64,000 nucleotides of DNA from positions 1 to 64,000 of the forward strand of contig NZ_PDLY01000003.1 in assembly GCF_014048465.1 (NCBI RefSeq), written 5' to 3'. Both the position numbers and the translations under genes were made by a program. The stretch is from Bombella mellum (GTDB lineage: Bacteria > Pseudomonadota > Alphaproteobacteria > Acetobacterales > Acetobacteraceae). Shown here one piece after another: positions 27,601 through 36,363 of this stretch. Positions within the stretch are counted from its first letter, which is position 1. Every line of letters begins with the position of its first letter. The notes beneath the pieces are model-generated. The model searched no databases and was not told the origin of the DNA. It was given only the letters and a program-made list of their open reading frames with translations.

Positions 27601-28087
27601 CCACTTCATCGACCGGCTTGAACTCATCACGGCCGGTGAGGAAGCGGAGGCGGTGGACGTGACCGCCCTGACTGACGATCTGGGTGGCGTGGAGCTGCGG
27701 GGCTGGAGCTTCATGGCCGGGCATGGCCGTGCCGGGATGGTCTATACGGCCATGGTGAGCGATGACAGGGACGAGGTCGTCCTGTTCGCCATGTCGCGTT
27801 TCGCCCGTGATGACGTACGGCGTGCCCACCATGATGCACCGCTCTGCTCCGGGTTCGAGGGGACGCTGCGCCCCTGGAAGGGCCGCACCGCACCGATGAC
27901 CGGTGTCTGGCGTCTGGCCATCGTGAACGTCATCGGGGAGAATTTTGCCCTGGCCGTGACGGACATCTGCCTGCATGTGGAAGGTGTACGCTGCCAGGCC
28001 ATCTATCATGAGGAGGCGACGGAAGAGCAGCAGGCCCGCATCAGGCGGCTGGTGCTGGACCTGTCTGACCGACAGTCCAGCCAATGA
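24698..28087 (+). CDS. Two-domain glycosyltransferase with duplicated C-terminal module
   Basis: 1129 aa from ATG 24698. Residues 1-310 form a CgeB-like GT-B domain (LWTFEDPF, FFAGTMWPNRVRTL, GPRYFELGLAGTAQVVE). Residues about 330-735 form a second GT-B domain of GT4 type (WGGVEVYQREL, VVHFQHLGHH, VAVVGNFARTKG, ETYCISLSEAWQYGLVPIVTN). After a linker come two related beta-rich modules at about 818-918 (FHLRGWLFLPG ... SGFSAKAAL ... WYRIGVINSING) and 998-1096 (VELRGWSFMAG ... SGFEGTLRP ... WRLAIVNVIG). No membrane segment is seen. Donor and acceptor are unknown. The stop overlaps the next gene by ATGA. Confidence 0.85.
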   Translation: MAIIYNTNYTHNPNAYLTLAIQRAAEELFGKENIFVADNMSLAGAAASGQHDTLLCIDGQRLNQALIRRVRSAFKTVILWTFEDPFMQDVNAQLVPLFDYIFTNDPASVEVYQGKGHYLPLAASPSLHERPVRNRADCDYDLFFAGTMWPNRVRTLRRVLASFPDVRLKLVCPSNEYLPPLPDDIAALALQRPVSHEAFIDFANVSAVTLTMFRDYASHGDVSQATAPGPRYFELGLAGTAQVVEVASGMDVEHFRSVDGIHLAHDDDEVVEQIAKLLDDSKLRQRSATAAQKSVLSQHLYTHRLKAIQTVTEADFGRCAPSKVVPTPRRNRLRVLFCTHSTIHEQVWGGVEVYQRELCSFLGRDVEFFFWLRRGTYCRLLSANGHELERFDIVERGWDDIVCDAQEETAFSSVLSQYNVDVVHFQHLGHHALSLPLIAKASGAGVLFSAHDFWLVSSRYNLLNQDMRYSEGEFGSVLAMDIMLKLAEGIEYGGEQTRRAFVDRMLHHVDAIMFGTKHSRDFFHHVYPVLDRKISLINGIPSPDVTLPVVPNEYRPLDGRPMGVAVVGNFARTKGADSIISLIEAAHPEHFHFHILGYIHPDYQTVMESMMSRPNVTVHGRYDVGNTDVMKKADVALFLSIWPETYCISLSEAWQYGLVPIVTNVGALDDRVKDGVNGFKVPISRPDRVLERLELLRSSEDIRKAMMKAITPDLWTHEGEYTEGLLKLYHDLAPRRLLGVSDLMLDAGQINLLPISSWKNQAPPRHIFDPPLVRDLAISLPPHINDWFAIQGANCYLDDICHHVLVEGAEKTFQPADEFHLRGWLFLPGVTTSGQIHVVLINGDRNSPLIFLKSEREIRTDISDLFGNDVPRRSGFSAKAALRGKWCEGWYRIGVINSINGRGAFQMLSYGLEVEGGKIKSIRACRPDNDIILSDFHRVVNDDTVLRGVPLARFPRGRLFAQEQGVQFHFIDRLELITAGEEAEAVDVTALTDDLGGVELRGWSFMAGHGRAGMVYTAMVSDDRDEVVLFAMSRFARDDVRRAHHDAPLCSGFEGTLRPWKGRTAPMTGVWRLAIVNVIGENFALAVTDICLHVEGVRCQAIYHEEATEEQQARIRRLVLDLSDRQSSQ

Positions 28088-31000
28088 GCTCGGTCGTGTC
28101 AGGCCCGGAGGCCACGCCGGCAGGGGGGCTGTCCCCCCGCTGGCTAGAATTTCATGACGAATGGTATCTTCTGCGTCATGCCGACGTGAAGGAGCTGATG
28201 CATCAGTACGGATACAGTGATGCACGGCTCTTTTACGAGGAGATCGGCTGCCACAGGGGCCATTCTCCCAACCGGTATTTTGACGAGGTCTGGTATCGCC
28301 AGACCTATCCGGAAGTCCGTCGTGCCCTGCTGGAAAAACGCTGGAAATCCGGCTTCGAACATTACTGCATGGAGGGGTTCCGCAGCCTCTCCCCGCACTG
28401 GCTGTTTGATGAGGTTGCCTACCGTCGCCGCCATCTGGAACTGACGGATCAGCATCTGGCCGAACGTGGCTTCTGCAACGGATATGACCATTACCTGTCC
28501 TATGGTGAGGCCCACGGTTTCCGGGCCGGGCCGTTTGTTGATGTCGGTCTGCTCCAGAAGATGGCCCGGCATCATGCGGAGTGGTTCGGGCCGGAGGGGC
28601 TGCTCGCCTCGTGGCTGGTCCTGCCTGCGCATGTCGCTGATTCCATGCCGATGTCGTGGTATTTCGATGCGGCGTGGTATCTGGAGACCTATCCGCAGGT
28701 GAAGGAGGCCATTGCCGCCGGGGAGTATGGCAACGCCCTGCATCATTACCTGACCAATCCGACACCGGATGAGTTCAGCCCCTCTCCCTGGTTTGACGAG
28801 GCCTATTACCGCCGGACCTCCCCGGACATCCTTCCGTCCCTCGGTGCTGGCGGGCTGCGGAACGGCTATGAACATTTTGTCCTGTTCGGTGCCCATGAGG
28901 GACGGTCTCCGGCAGAGGGGATCGACCTGGCCCTTTACAGACGCCATCCGCTCGTCTGGTCGGATTGCGAGGGAGGTGTCCATGACAGTCCTTTCGCCCG
29001 TCTGGTGGCGGAGAAGCATGGTCAGGCCGTTCCGGTCGGGCAGGAAGAGCCGCCGCTGGATGAGGACCAGACCCGTCAGCTGTTCCGGGATGAGGCGGCC
29101 CTGTATCTGCCCGCCCTTGCCCGTCAGAAGCTGGATTTCCGGGTGCGGGGGATGGCGGAGGTCAGCGTCATCATGGTCGTGCATGACCAGATCGATCTGA
29201 CCCTTCAGGCTCTGGCGTCCCTTCGGGCCGGGTATGACGGGGCGATCGAACTCATCATCGTCGATTCAGGGTCCCGTGATGAAACGTCCGGGCTGGAAGA
29301 GCTTGTGGAGGGAGCCATCATTCTGCGCCACAGGGTCAATGTCGGGTACCTGCTGGGTTGCAATGAGGCACTGGAGCATGTCACGGCTCCGGCCGTCCTG
29401 TATCTCAACAACGATGTCCGGCTCTATCCCGATGCCCTGCATCATGCCCTGAAGCGTCTGTACCGCCTGGAGACCACGGGAGCCGTGGCGGCCCGGCTGG
29501 TGCGGACCAACCTGTATCTTCAGGAGGCCGGGTCCATCATCTGGAGGGACGGGGCGACCTACGGCTACCGGCGGCAGGACGATCCCAACATTCCGGAGGC
29601 GAGTTTCAGCCGTGAGGTCGATTACGGCTCGGCGGCGTTCCTGCTGGTGAGAACGGGGCTGCTCCGGCGGCTTGGCGGGTATGACACCCGGTACTGGCCT
29701 GCCTATTTCGAGGATACGGACCTGTGCGTCCGGCTCCAGAAGATCGGAGCACGCATCGTCTATGAGCCTCTGGCGATGGTCGAACATCTGGAGTTCGGCA
29801 GCTCCGGGCAGAGTGGTTCCCATCAGCTGATCCAGCGGCACTGGAAGGTGTTCGCCCAGCAGCATCAGGAATTCCTGCGGCAGCAGCAGCCCCAGCATAT
29901 CCGCAATGCCCTGCTGGGGCGTGAGCGGCGCAGGCCGGAGCGTCAGCGTGTCCTGCTGATCGAGGACCGCATCCCCCTGCGGGGGCTGGGGTCGGGCTAC
30001 GTGCGGTCGAATGACATCGTCCGGGCACTGGTGGCACTGGACTATCACGTGACGGTCTTTCCTGTCATGCGGGAGGAGGTGCGGCCGTTCCTGCTCTATC
30101 GTGACTTCCCGGAGGAGGTGGAGCTGGTCTTCAATCAGGACATGTCCACCCTGCTGGCCTTTCTGGAAGAGCGGGCGGGCTATTATGACCTGCTCTGGGT
30201 GGGGCGGACCCACAACATGGCCCGTCTCCTGCCCCTGCTGAACGAGGCAAGCCGCTTCCTGCCGCATTGTGGCTCCGTGCTGGATACGGAAGTGGTGGCG
30301 GCTCCGAGAACGCTTCTCCAGCAGAAGGTGACGGGCCTGACGCCGGACGGACAGCCCGCACGGGTCATGACGGCCGATGAGGAGGAAAAGGAGCTGGACC
30401 GGCTGCTGGCCGAGGAGCTGCGCTGCGCCCATTACTGCCAGCAGATCGTGGCCGTGACGGAGCATGATGCGGAGCTGGTCCGCCGTGCCGGTTATCCGAA
30501 CGTGATGGTGCTGGGGCATGGCATGAAGCCTGCTCCGACATCCCGGCTATATGGGGAGAGGAAGGACATTCTTTTCCTGGGGGCCTTCCATTGTGAGCGA
30601 TCCCCAAATTATGACAGTATGATGTGGTTCGTGGAGGAGGTCATGCCCCTCCTGAAGGCTCTGCCCGAGGATGTCTGCCTGCATGTGGCCGGTCATGTCC
30701 ATCCTTCGGTGGACATGACTCCACTGGGCCGTCATCCCCGTGTCGAGATTCTGGGGGCGGTGGACGATCTGGATGCCCTGTTCGACCGGTACAGGGTGTT
30801 CGTGGCACCGACCCGTTTTGCCGGTGGACTGCCTTTCAAGGTGCACGAAGCGGCGGCACGGGGCCTGCCCATGGTCGTGACCGACCTGCTCCAGCAGGAA
30901 GTGGGCTGGAAGGCCGGGGAGAGCCTGCTCTGTGCAGCGGCGGATGACCCGGCAGGCTTTGCCGCTGCGGTGGAGCGTCTCTATGGTGATGGAGCACTCT

Positions 31001-31104
31001 GGCAGCGTGTCCGCCAGTCCGCCCTGGAGGCGGTAAGGCGTGATACTGATCTGGAGCAGTTCAGAAACAGATTGAAACAGATTGTGGATGCCTCCCTGAA
31101 CTGA
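28084..31104 (+). CDS. Multidomain glycosyltransferase: N-terminal repeats, GT2 domain, GT4-like domain
   Basis: 1006 aa. Residues 20-285 contain about four copies of a module of the form F-D-E-x-W-Y-x-x-x-Y-P-x-V ... H-Y-x-x-x-G (YFDEVWYRQTYPEVRRAL; WLFDEVAYRRRH; WYFDAAWYLETYPQVKEA; WFDEAYYRRTSPDI). Residues 359-600 are a GT-A (GT2) domain: VSVIMVVHDQIDLTLQALAS, IIVDSGSRDET, LYLNNDV as the DxD-type site, YFEDTDLCVR. Residues 620-1000 are a GT-B domain: ILFLGAFHCERSPNYDSM, FVAPTRFAGGLPFKVHEAAARGLPMV. Such proteins occur in surface-polysaccharide and glycoprotein loci; the product here is unknown. It is translationally coupled to the preceding gene. Confidence 0.85.
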   Translation: MSSVVSGPEATPAGGLSPRWLEFHDEWYLLRHADVKELMHQYGYSDARLFYEEIGCHRGHSPNRYFDEVWYRQTYPEVRRALLEKRWKSGFEHYCMEGFRSLSPHWLFDEVAYRRRHLELTDQHLAERGFCNGYDHYLSYGEAHGFRAGPFVDVGLLQKMARHHAEWFGPEGLLASWLVLPAHVADSMPMSWYFDAAWYLETYPQVKEAIAAGEYGNALHHYLTNPTPDEFSPSPWFDEAYYRRTSPDILPSLGAGGLRNGYEHFVLFGAHEGRSPAEGIDLALYRRHPLVWSDCEGGVHDSPFARLVAEKHGQAVPVGQEEPPLDEDQTRQLFRDEAALYLPALARQKLDFRVRGMAEVSVIMVVHDQIDLTLQALASLRAGYDGAIELIIVDSGSRDETSGLEELVEGAIILRHRVNVGYLLGCNEALEHVTAPAVLYLNNDVRLYPDALHHALKRLYRLETTGAVAARLVRTNLYLQEAGSIIWRDGATYGYRRQDDPNIPEASFSREVDYGSAAFLLVRTGLLRRLGGYDTRYWPAYFEDTDLCVRLQKIGARIVYEPLAMVEHLEFGSSGQSGSHQLIQRHWKVFAQQHQEFLRQQQPQHIRNALLGRERRRPERQRVLLIEDRIPLRGLGSGYVRSNDIVRALVALDYHVTVFPVMREEVRPFLLYRDFPEEVELVFNQDMSTLLAFLEERAGYYDLLWVGRTHNMARLLPLLNEASRFLPHCGSVLDTEVVAAPRTLLQQKVTGLTPDGQPARVMTADEEEKELDRLLAEELRCAHYCQQIVAVTEHDAELVRRAGYPNVMVLGHGMKPAPTSRLYGERKDILFLGAFHCERSPNYDSMMWFVEEVMPLLKALPEDVCLHVAGHVHPSVDMTPLGRHPRVEILGAVDDLDALFDRYRVFVAPTRFAGGLPFKVHEAAARGLPMVVTDLLQQEVGWKAGESLLCAAADDPAGFAAAVERLYGDGALWQRVRQSALEAVRRDTDLEQFRNRLKQIVDASLN

Positions 31105-31137
31105 CGCAGGGTGAGGAGTTGTGGGGGTGAATGACAG

Positions 31138-32163
31138 ATGAGTGCAGGTAAGAAGCAGGCCGCCGTGACGGACAGTCAGAAAAACGCTAAGGCCAGGAAG
31201 ACGCACAGGGTTCTCCTCTGTAGCGGTGGCCGTTATGAGAGCCACGCCAATGCCCAGGTGCGGGCCACCATCATGGATGGTCTGGAAGACTGCTTCGGCA
31301 AGGGGAACGTGATTGCCGTGCATGTGACGACGGCTGCCGCAGCCATCGACACCCTGAAGCCGACCCTGGTCTTTGCCATGGGGTCTTACCTGCCGGAGAG
31401 TACCTATTACGGCGAGATTTCCCGTGCCGCCAAGAAGGTCGGGGCCGTGACGACGTTCTGGGCGACCGAGGACCCCTACGAGCAGGATGCTCATTATCAG
31501 ATCAGCAATGATTTCGACGTGATCTTTTCCTGCGATCACTGGGGGCATCACTTCTACCAGCGTGACCGGGTGTTCCATCTGCCGCTGGGGGCCTGCCCGA
31601 AGCTGCACTACGTGCCGATCGACCGGCAGGTGGAGAAGACCATCGACGTGCTTTTCTGCGGTGTGGCTTTCAGCTCCCGCAAGGAGGTCATCGGCAACCT
31701 GATGCCGGTTCTCCAGCAGCTCAACATCCGCATCATCGGGCCGGGCTGGGGCGAGATGGGGGTCGGTTTCTCTGATGCCCGGATCGAGAAGCAGCAGCTA
31801 ATCGATCTTTACAGCCGCTCCCGTCTTGTCCTGAATCTGGGGCGTTCCCTCCATTTTGAGAACAAACGCTTCATGATTTCACCGTCCACACCGGGGCCAC
31901 GCACGTTCGAGGCTGCCGCTGCCGGGGCGTTCCAGGTGTTCCATGAGGAAACGTATGAGCTGCGCCGGTATTATGATGCGGACGAAATTCCGGTTTTCTC
32001 GAACCGGGATGATTTCGAGCGGATCGTGAGGCTGTACCTCAATGATGACAGGAAGCGTTTCGAGATGGCCAAGAAGGCGCAGGAACGCACCATGAAGGAA
32101 CATCTGTATGGCAATCGTATCCTTCAGGCGGTGGAATATCTGATGGAAGAGAAGCTGCTCTGA
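31138..32163 (+). CDS. CgeB-like glycosyltransferase
   Basis: 341 aa. Relevant stretches: FAMGSYLPESTYY, VTTFWATEDPYEQD (compare LWTFEDPF in the first gene), FDVIFSCDHWGHHFY, VLFCGVAFSSRKEVIG and STPGPRTFEAAAAGAFQVFHE, together typical of the CgeB/glycosyltransferase family protein 1 group. It therefore appears homologous to the N-terminal domain of the 1129-aa enzyme. A basic N-terminal segment (about 20 residues) precedes the fold. No membrane segment is seen. It lies 33 bases after the second gene and closes the cluster before a bidirectional terminator. Confidence 0.82.
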   Translation: MSAGKKQAAVTDSQKNAKARKTHRVLLCSGGRYESHANAQVRATIMDGLEDCFGKGNVIAVHVTTAAAAIDTLKPTLVFAMGSYLPESTYYGEISRAAKKVGAVTTFWATEDPYEQDAHYQISNDFDVIFSCDHWGHHFYQRDRVFHLPLGACPKLHYVPIDRQVEKTIDVLFCGVAFSSRKEVIGNLMPVLQQLNIRIIGPGWGEMGVGFSDARIEKQQLIDLYSRSRLVLNLGRSLHFENKRFMISPSTPGPRTFEAAAAGAFQVFHEETYELRRYYDADEIPVFSNRDDFERIVRLYLNDDRKRFEMAKKAQERTMKEHLYGNRILQAVEYLMEEKLL

Positions 32164-32203
32164 TTCACGGCGTTCCGTGAGCTGGAATTTGCCGGAAGGC
32201 ATG

Positions 32204-32234
32204 AAAAAAGGGCACCCGGTTTGGGTGCCCTTTT
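32204..32234. terminator. Bidirectional intrinsic terminator between the GT cluster and the M16 peptidase
   Basis: AAAAGGGCACCC (to 32217) and GGGTGCCCTTTT (32223-32234) form a perfect stem with a five-base loop. A-tract and T-tract make it usable on both strands, as suits these convergent genes. Confidence 0.93.
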
Positions 32235-32261
32235 CTGTTCTGATGCAGGGTGGAGAGGCCC

Positions 32262-34985
32262 TCATCTGGTCGGGGCAGGTCCCATGATGATGCGGGACAT
32301 GTCCGCCGGGCGGATCCACCGGGCGAAGGCCTGCTGCACGTCCACGGCCTTCATCTCGTAAACCGCCTTGGCCGCCTGGTCCGGGCTGTCCAGCGGCAGG
32401 TCCAGATCAATGAGGGAGAGCCAGAGACCGGCAAGGGAGTCGAAGCTGGCCCGGTTCATCGGGAAGCTGCGGAGCAGGCTGGCCTTGGCGAGGTCCAGAG
32501 TCTCGTCAGAAACCGGTTTTGTCCTCAGCCTGTTCAGGTCCTTCATGGCGAGGGCCTGGGCTGCGGAGACCTTGGCCGGGTCCGCCCCAAAGGTGATGGA
32601 AAAGCTGCTGCGCGTACGGCCATAGGTCAGGCCGCTGCCTACACCATAGACATAGCCGGTCCTGACACGGAGGTCCTGCATCAGGAGGGAGGAGAAGCCA
32701 TCCCCCAGGATGGTGTTGCCCACGGCTAGGGCATGGCGGTCCTGATTGGTGACGGTCAGCCCCAGTGTCTCGGTCAGGGTCACCTTGTCCTGCGAGCGGC
32801 CCGGGTCGGCCACGACGGCCCTGCTGGCACGGCTCGGGGGCACGGGTGGCAGATCGACCTGCGGGGCCGTGCCTTTGGCCTGCCAGCCGCCAAAGGCAGC
32901 CGTGATTTTGCTGACGGCCTCTTCAGGCGTGATGTCGCCGATGATGACGATGGTCGTCAGGTCAGGCCGGTAGGCCAGCCTGTAATAGGCGTTCACGTCA
33001 CTGAGCCGGAGTGCCCGGATGGTCTCAGGCGTGGCCTCCCGCAGGGTGGGGTCCTTGGCCGGGACCAGAGCCTTCTTGATGGCCCGTCCGAAATGGTAGG
33101 CGGGGGATTTCAGCGTCCCCTGCTGGCTGCTGGCCTCCTGCTCCCGTGTGATGGTGAAGGCCTGTTCGGGGAAGGCAGGGTGCAGTTCATGCTCGGCCAG
33201 CAGGGACAGGCCCTGGCTGAAAGAGTCCGTCAGGGTACTGAGGCTGAAGCTGCTGCCCGCTTCCTCCTCGGCAGAAATGTCATCAAGGGCACGGGCCAGA
33301 GCCAGACGGTCATGCTGCGTGCTGCCATACAGGAAGAGCCGGTCCGTCAGGGCGGCCACGCCTTCCTTGCCCGGGGGCTGCTCCAGGGCGGGATTCTGGC
33401 GGATGGTGCCGTACAGCTCGATCGTGTGGCTCACATGTTCGGGCTGGACGATCAGCCGCAGGCCGTTTGGCAGCGTCGTGGCGTAAGGCTGGGGAGAGGC
33501 CGGTGGCAGGGTCAGGCGGGCGAGGGCTTTCTCGGCCCAGTCCGGCAGGGTGACATGCTCCTTGGGCGGGTTGGCAAAGGATTCAGCTCCGCCGAAGCCC
33601 TTGTCCGCCAGCGGCTTGCCGGAGTTGCTGGGCGTCAGCGTGGCACTGATGGCGTGGTTGGGGTCCAGCCATTCCTGGGCCAGGGCGTCAATGTCCGCCT
33701 TGGTGACCTTCTGGAAGGCCCGGATCATGTCACGAGGATTGTGCAGATGCTGGATGGCCACGGCCTGTGACCAGCTTTCGGCCTGCCCGCTGATGCTGTT
33801 GGCGTTGAATTCCAGTGCGGCGATCTCACGCCGCCGGGCTGCCTCGATGAGGTCCGAGGGCAGGCCGGAGGAGCGGTAATTTTCCAGAATGGAGGCCATC
33901 TTCACCCGGACGGGGTCGGGGTCGCCGCCCTGCGGGAACACGGCATAGGCCGTGGCGATGCCTCCCTGTGCTTCCGGATCGTACATGAAGCCCGTCTCAA
34001 GGGCCTTGCCCTGCGGCACCAGGGCGAACAGGTCGCCACGCTGGCTGGCCAGCACGTCCGCCAGAAGGGTTGCTGCGGCAAAGCGGGGATCACGCTGCCC
34101 GGGCATCTGCCAGGCCAGGGTGACCAGTCCGGCGGGCAGGTCCGTCGGCAGGGAGAGGGCCTGATGGGTGACGGGTTTCGGCGTGACCTGCGGGCGGTCC
34201 GGCAGGGTGCGGGCCGGGAGGGTACCAAAGGCGGCTTCCACCTTCTTCAGGGTCTCGGTCGGGTCCACATCCCCGGTGATGACCAGCACGGCGTTGTTCG
34301 GAGCATACCAGCTCTCGTAGAACTTTCGCAGCTGGTCAATGGTCGTGCTGTCGAAGGATGGGCGGCTGCCCAGCGCATCGGCCTCGTAGGGCGTGCCCTT
34401 GTAGAGCAGGCCCCGCACCTGCGAGAGATAGCGGTAGATCGGGCTGGAGAGGTCACGGGAGACTTCCTGCTCGATGGCACCCCGTTCATGCGCCCATTCA
34501 TCTCCGCTCAGGGTCAGGCCCTCCATGCGGCCTGCCTCGATGCGCAGGAGGATGTCCAGATCACTGGCAGGGGCGGTGAAGTAATACTGGGTGACATCCG
34601 CCGTCGTGTCGGCATTGTCGTTGTTGCCGAGCCGTGCGCTGAGTGCGGCAAGCTGGTCCCTGCTGAGGGACTTCGAGCCATTGAACATCATGTGTTCCAG
34701 CGCATGGGCCGTGCCGGGGAACCCTTTCGGGGCATCGACGGACCCGACCTCGTAATTCATCATGGTCTGCACGACCGGGGCCAGATGGTTCTGGACGATG
34801 ATGACACGCAGGCCGTTTTTCAGGGTGGCCCGTGTGACGCCTTCCTCATCACTGGCGGTGGTGGTGGCCTGCCCGGGGGCAGGCTGGGCTGCCGTATCGG
34901 CCAGGGCGGGCAGGGCCGTGAGGCCCGTGGTGAGAAGGGTGGCCGCAAGAAGGGCCGGACGGAGCAGTGAAGCGGGCAGAGCCAT
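32262..34985 (-). CDS. M16 family zinc peptidase (pitrilysin-like), exported
   Basis: 907 aa. A signal peptide covers residues 1 to about 30 ([23 protein letters not shown]). The inverted zinc motif HxxEH is intact: HALEH (H94, E97, H98), and the distal Glu lies in [12 protein letters not shown]. Two M16 halves of the usual N-domain/C-domain type follow, the second without the zinc motif (starts near residue 500, [26 protein letters not shown]). Such one-chain forms degrade peptides in the periplasm; the substrate is not known. It is monocistronic. Confidence 0.9.
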   Translation of the reverse strand: MALPASLLRPALLAATLLTTGLTALPALADTAAQPAPGQATTTASDEEGVTRATLKNGLRVIIVQNHLAPVVQTMMNYEVGSVDAPKGFPGTAHALEHMMFNGSKSLSRDQLAALSARLGNNDNADTTADVTQYYFTAPASDLDILLRIEAGRMEGLTLSGDEWAHERGAIEQEVSRDLSSPIYRYLSQVRGLLYKGTPYEADALGSRPSFDSTTIDQLRKFYESWYAPNNAVLVITGDVDPTETLKKVEAAFGTLPARTLPDRPQVTPKPVTHQALSLPTDLPAGLVTLAWQMPGQRDPRFAAATLLADVLASQRGDLFALVPQGKALETGFMYDPEAQGGIATAYAVFPQGGDPDPVRVKMASILENYRSSGLPSDLIEAARRREIAALEFNANSISGQAESWSQAVAIQHLHNPRDMIRAFQKVTKADIDALAQEWLDPNHAISATLTPSNSGKPLADKGFGGAESFANPPKEHVTLPDWAEKALARLTLPPASPQPYATTLPNGLRLIVQPEHVSHTIELYGTIRQNPALEQPPGKEGVAALTDRLFLYGSTQHDRLALARALDDISAEEEAGSSFSLSTLTDSFSQGLSLLAEHELHPAFPEQAFTITREQEASSQQGTLKSPAYHFGRAIKKALVPAKDPTLREATPETIRALRLSDVNAYYRLAYRPDLTTIVIIGDITPEEAVSKITAAFGGWQAKGTAPQVDLPPVPPSRASRAVVADPGRSQDKVTLTETLGLTVTNQDRHALAVGNTILGDGFSSLLMQDLRVRTGYVYGVGSGLTYGRTRSSFSITFGADPAKVSAAQALAMKDLNRLRTKPVSDETLDLAKASLLRSFPMNRASFDSLAGLWLSLIDLDLPLDSPDQAAKAVYEMKAVDVQQAFARWIRPADMSRIIMGPAPTR

Positions 34986-35131
34986 GAGGGCTACGCATCC
35001 TTTCAGCAGGGGAAGGTTGTCGTCTGTTTTCGGTGTGTCGGTTACATATCGTCAAGAGGGCGTGTTCTGTTATAGTCCAGACCAGCGCAGATCATGCTGG
35101 ACGGGCATGATACCAGAGAAAAGGAGACAGG

Positions 35132-35662
35132 ATGAAGGAGGGGTTTCTTCAGGCACTGGATGATTTCATTCTGGACAGGCTGTTCCAGCCCGTGGCGGAC
35201 CGTCTGCCCGAGAGCGTGTCGGCCTGGAGCGTCGGCATCAATTTCGAGCTGGGGTCCGTCATTCTTCAGGTTGCCTGCCTGTTTGCGCCACTGGTGATTT
35301 ATGGGGCCTCCATCAGCGAGAGTGTGGAATCCGTCCTGGTGCTGCTGTGCAGCATCGTGCTGTTCATAGGGTTCCAGCGGTTCCGGCCGCTGGTGAGGCC
35401 CGGCACGCTGAATCCCCTCCGGCCGCTCATGTTTAGCCTGCGGCTGATCTGTCTGGCCTTTCTCGTTTATGAGACCATTTCCGTTCTCGTGTCGTCGGCC
35501 TCGCCGTCCATGTGGCTGTGGAACCGTCTGGGGCTGCTGTCGCAGCTGGCGTTCGTGACGGGCCTGTATTTCATGGCCTGCCAGCCCCGGCCGCCGGGCG
35601 GGGAGCGCAGGGCGGAGAAACGTCTGGCCGAACTTAGGGGAGTTGCGACTGATGGTATCTGA
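35132..35662 (+). CDS. Small integral membrane protein of unknown function
   Basis: 176 aa. I do not recognise the family. Four hydrophobic segments are visible: about 42-62 (VILQVACLFAPLVIYGASI), 66-84 (SVLVLLCSIVLFIGF), 103-125 (LMFSLRLICLAFLVYETISVLV) and 133-151 (LGLLSQLAFVTGLYFMAC). The N-terminus is amphipathic and the C-terminus is basic. AAGGAGACAGG directly precedes ATG 35132. The 3' end overlaps the MliC-like gene by 11 bases, so the two are probably expressed together. Confidence 0.7.
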   Translation: MKEGFLQALDDFILDRLFQPVADRLPESVSAWSVGINFELGSVILQVACLFAPLVIYGASISESVESVLVLLCSIVLFIGFQRFRPLVRPGTLNPLRPLMFSLRLICLAFLVYETISVLVSSASPSMWLWNRLGLLSQLAFVTGLYFMACQPRPPGGERRAEKRLAELRGVATDGI

Positions 35663-36206
35663 CAGGGTGAGGATGATGTCCCTGTGCGGGCTGCTTCTGG
35701 GGTTGTCCGGTCCGGGAAACATGGCTCTGGCGGATGGTGTGGCTGGCCCGTCCGGGAACGGTCAGGCCCAGCCCGCCCCGCAGGAGAAGCGGGTGGCACA
35801 CGGGGCCTCTCATGACAGGGCGGGCGCAGCACGCCGGGGAGGCAATCATCTGCTCATTCCCCTGCCGACCGATGAGGTCGTGGGGCGGCAGGATGTCGAG
35901 TACACATGCAGCCTTGATGAGAAGAAGGCGGGGGATGATGTCCGGTCCTTGCGGACCTCCCTGCCTGGTGGCCGTTTTACCGTGACCTATCTGAGTGCGG
36001 ACATCATGGCTCTGGCCGTCCTGCCCGTGGATGGTCGGGTGATGGTCTTCGCCAATGTCGTAGCGGGGGACGGGGCGAAATATGTGGGGGACCGTTACAG
36101 CTGGTGGGCCAGAGGTGATGAGGTCACGTTCGCCCGGGAGGACAAGGAGGGCGTGTCCTTTACCTGTCATGTCGTGCCCGCTGCCGGGAAACCCGCTGAA
36201 CACTGA
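35652..36206 (+). CDS. Exported protein with MliC-like (lysozyme inhibitor) domain
   Basis: 184 aa from ATG 35652. An N-terminal signal peptide (MMSLCGLLLGLSGPGNMALADG) and a low-complexity stretch rich in Gly/Ala/Gln to about residue 60 precede a domain starting VEYTCSL. The pattern YTC, a central ALAVLPVDGRVMVF, DGAKYVGDRYSWWARGDEVTF and a closing FTCHV matches the MliC/PliC group of periplasmic c-type lysozyme inhibitors, where the SG-rich loop before the aromatic motif binds the lysozyme active site; that loop is not conserved here (VVAGDGAKY). ATG 35673 is an alternative start. The start lies inside the preceding membrane-protein gene. Confidence 0.65.
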   Translation: MVSDRVRMMSLCGLLLGLSGPGNMALADGVAGPSGNGQAQPAPQEKRVAHGASHDRAGAARRGGNHLLIPLPTDEVVGRQDVEYTCSLDEKKAGDDVRSLRTSLPGGRFTVTYLSADIMALAVLPVDGRVMVFANVVAGDGAKYVGDRYSWWARGDEVTFAREDKEGVSFTCHVVPAAGKPAEH

Positions 36207-36238
36207 TCTGCCCGTGATCTGACATCTGGTGCCAGCAG

Positions 36239-36268
36239 AAAAGGGCTCCCCGGTGAGGGAGCCCTTTT
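36239..36268. terminator. Intrinsic terminator after the MliC-like gene
   Basis: AAAAGGGCTCCC (36239-36250) / GGGAGCCCTTTT (36257-36268) with a six-base loop. Symmetrical A and T tracts allow use from either side. Confidence 0.93.
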
Positions 36269-36273
36269 CATGT

Positions 36274-36348
36274 GGGGGAGACTGTTTTAAATCGCCCCCG
36301 GAACCCGGCTTCATTGGATGGATCGTGCTAGGTAACGAAGCCGGGTCC
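36274..36348 (-). terminator. Hairpins downstream of metE
   Basis: On the minus strand after the metE stop, GGACCCGGCTTC (36348-36337) pairs with GAAGCCGGGTTCC (36312-36300) with one bulge and a 24-base loop, followed by GGGGG / CCCCC (36299-36295 with 36278-36274) enclosing TTTAAAA. There is no simple T-run; it may be a terminator or an mRNA 3' stabiliser, backed up by the terminator at 36239-36268. Confidence 0.45.
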
Positions 36349-36363
36349 CATCTCTTTCAGCCT

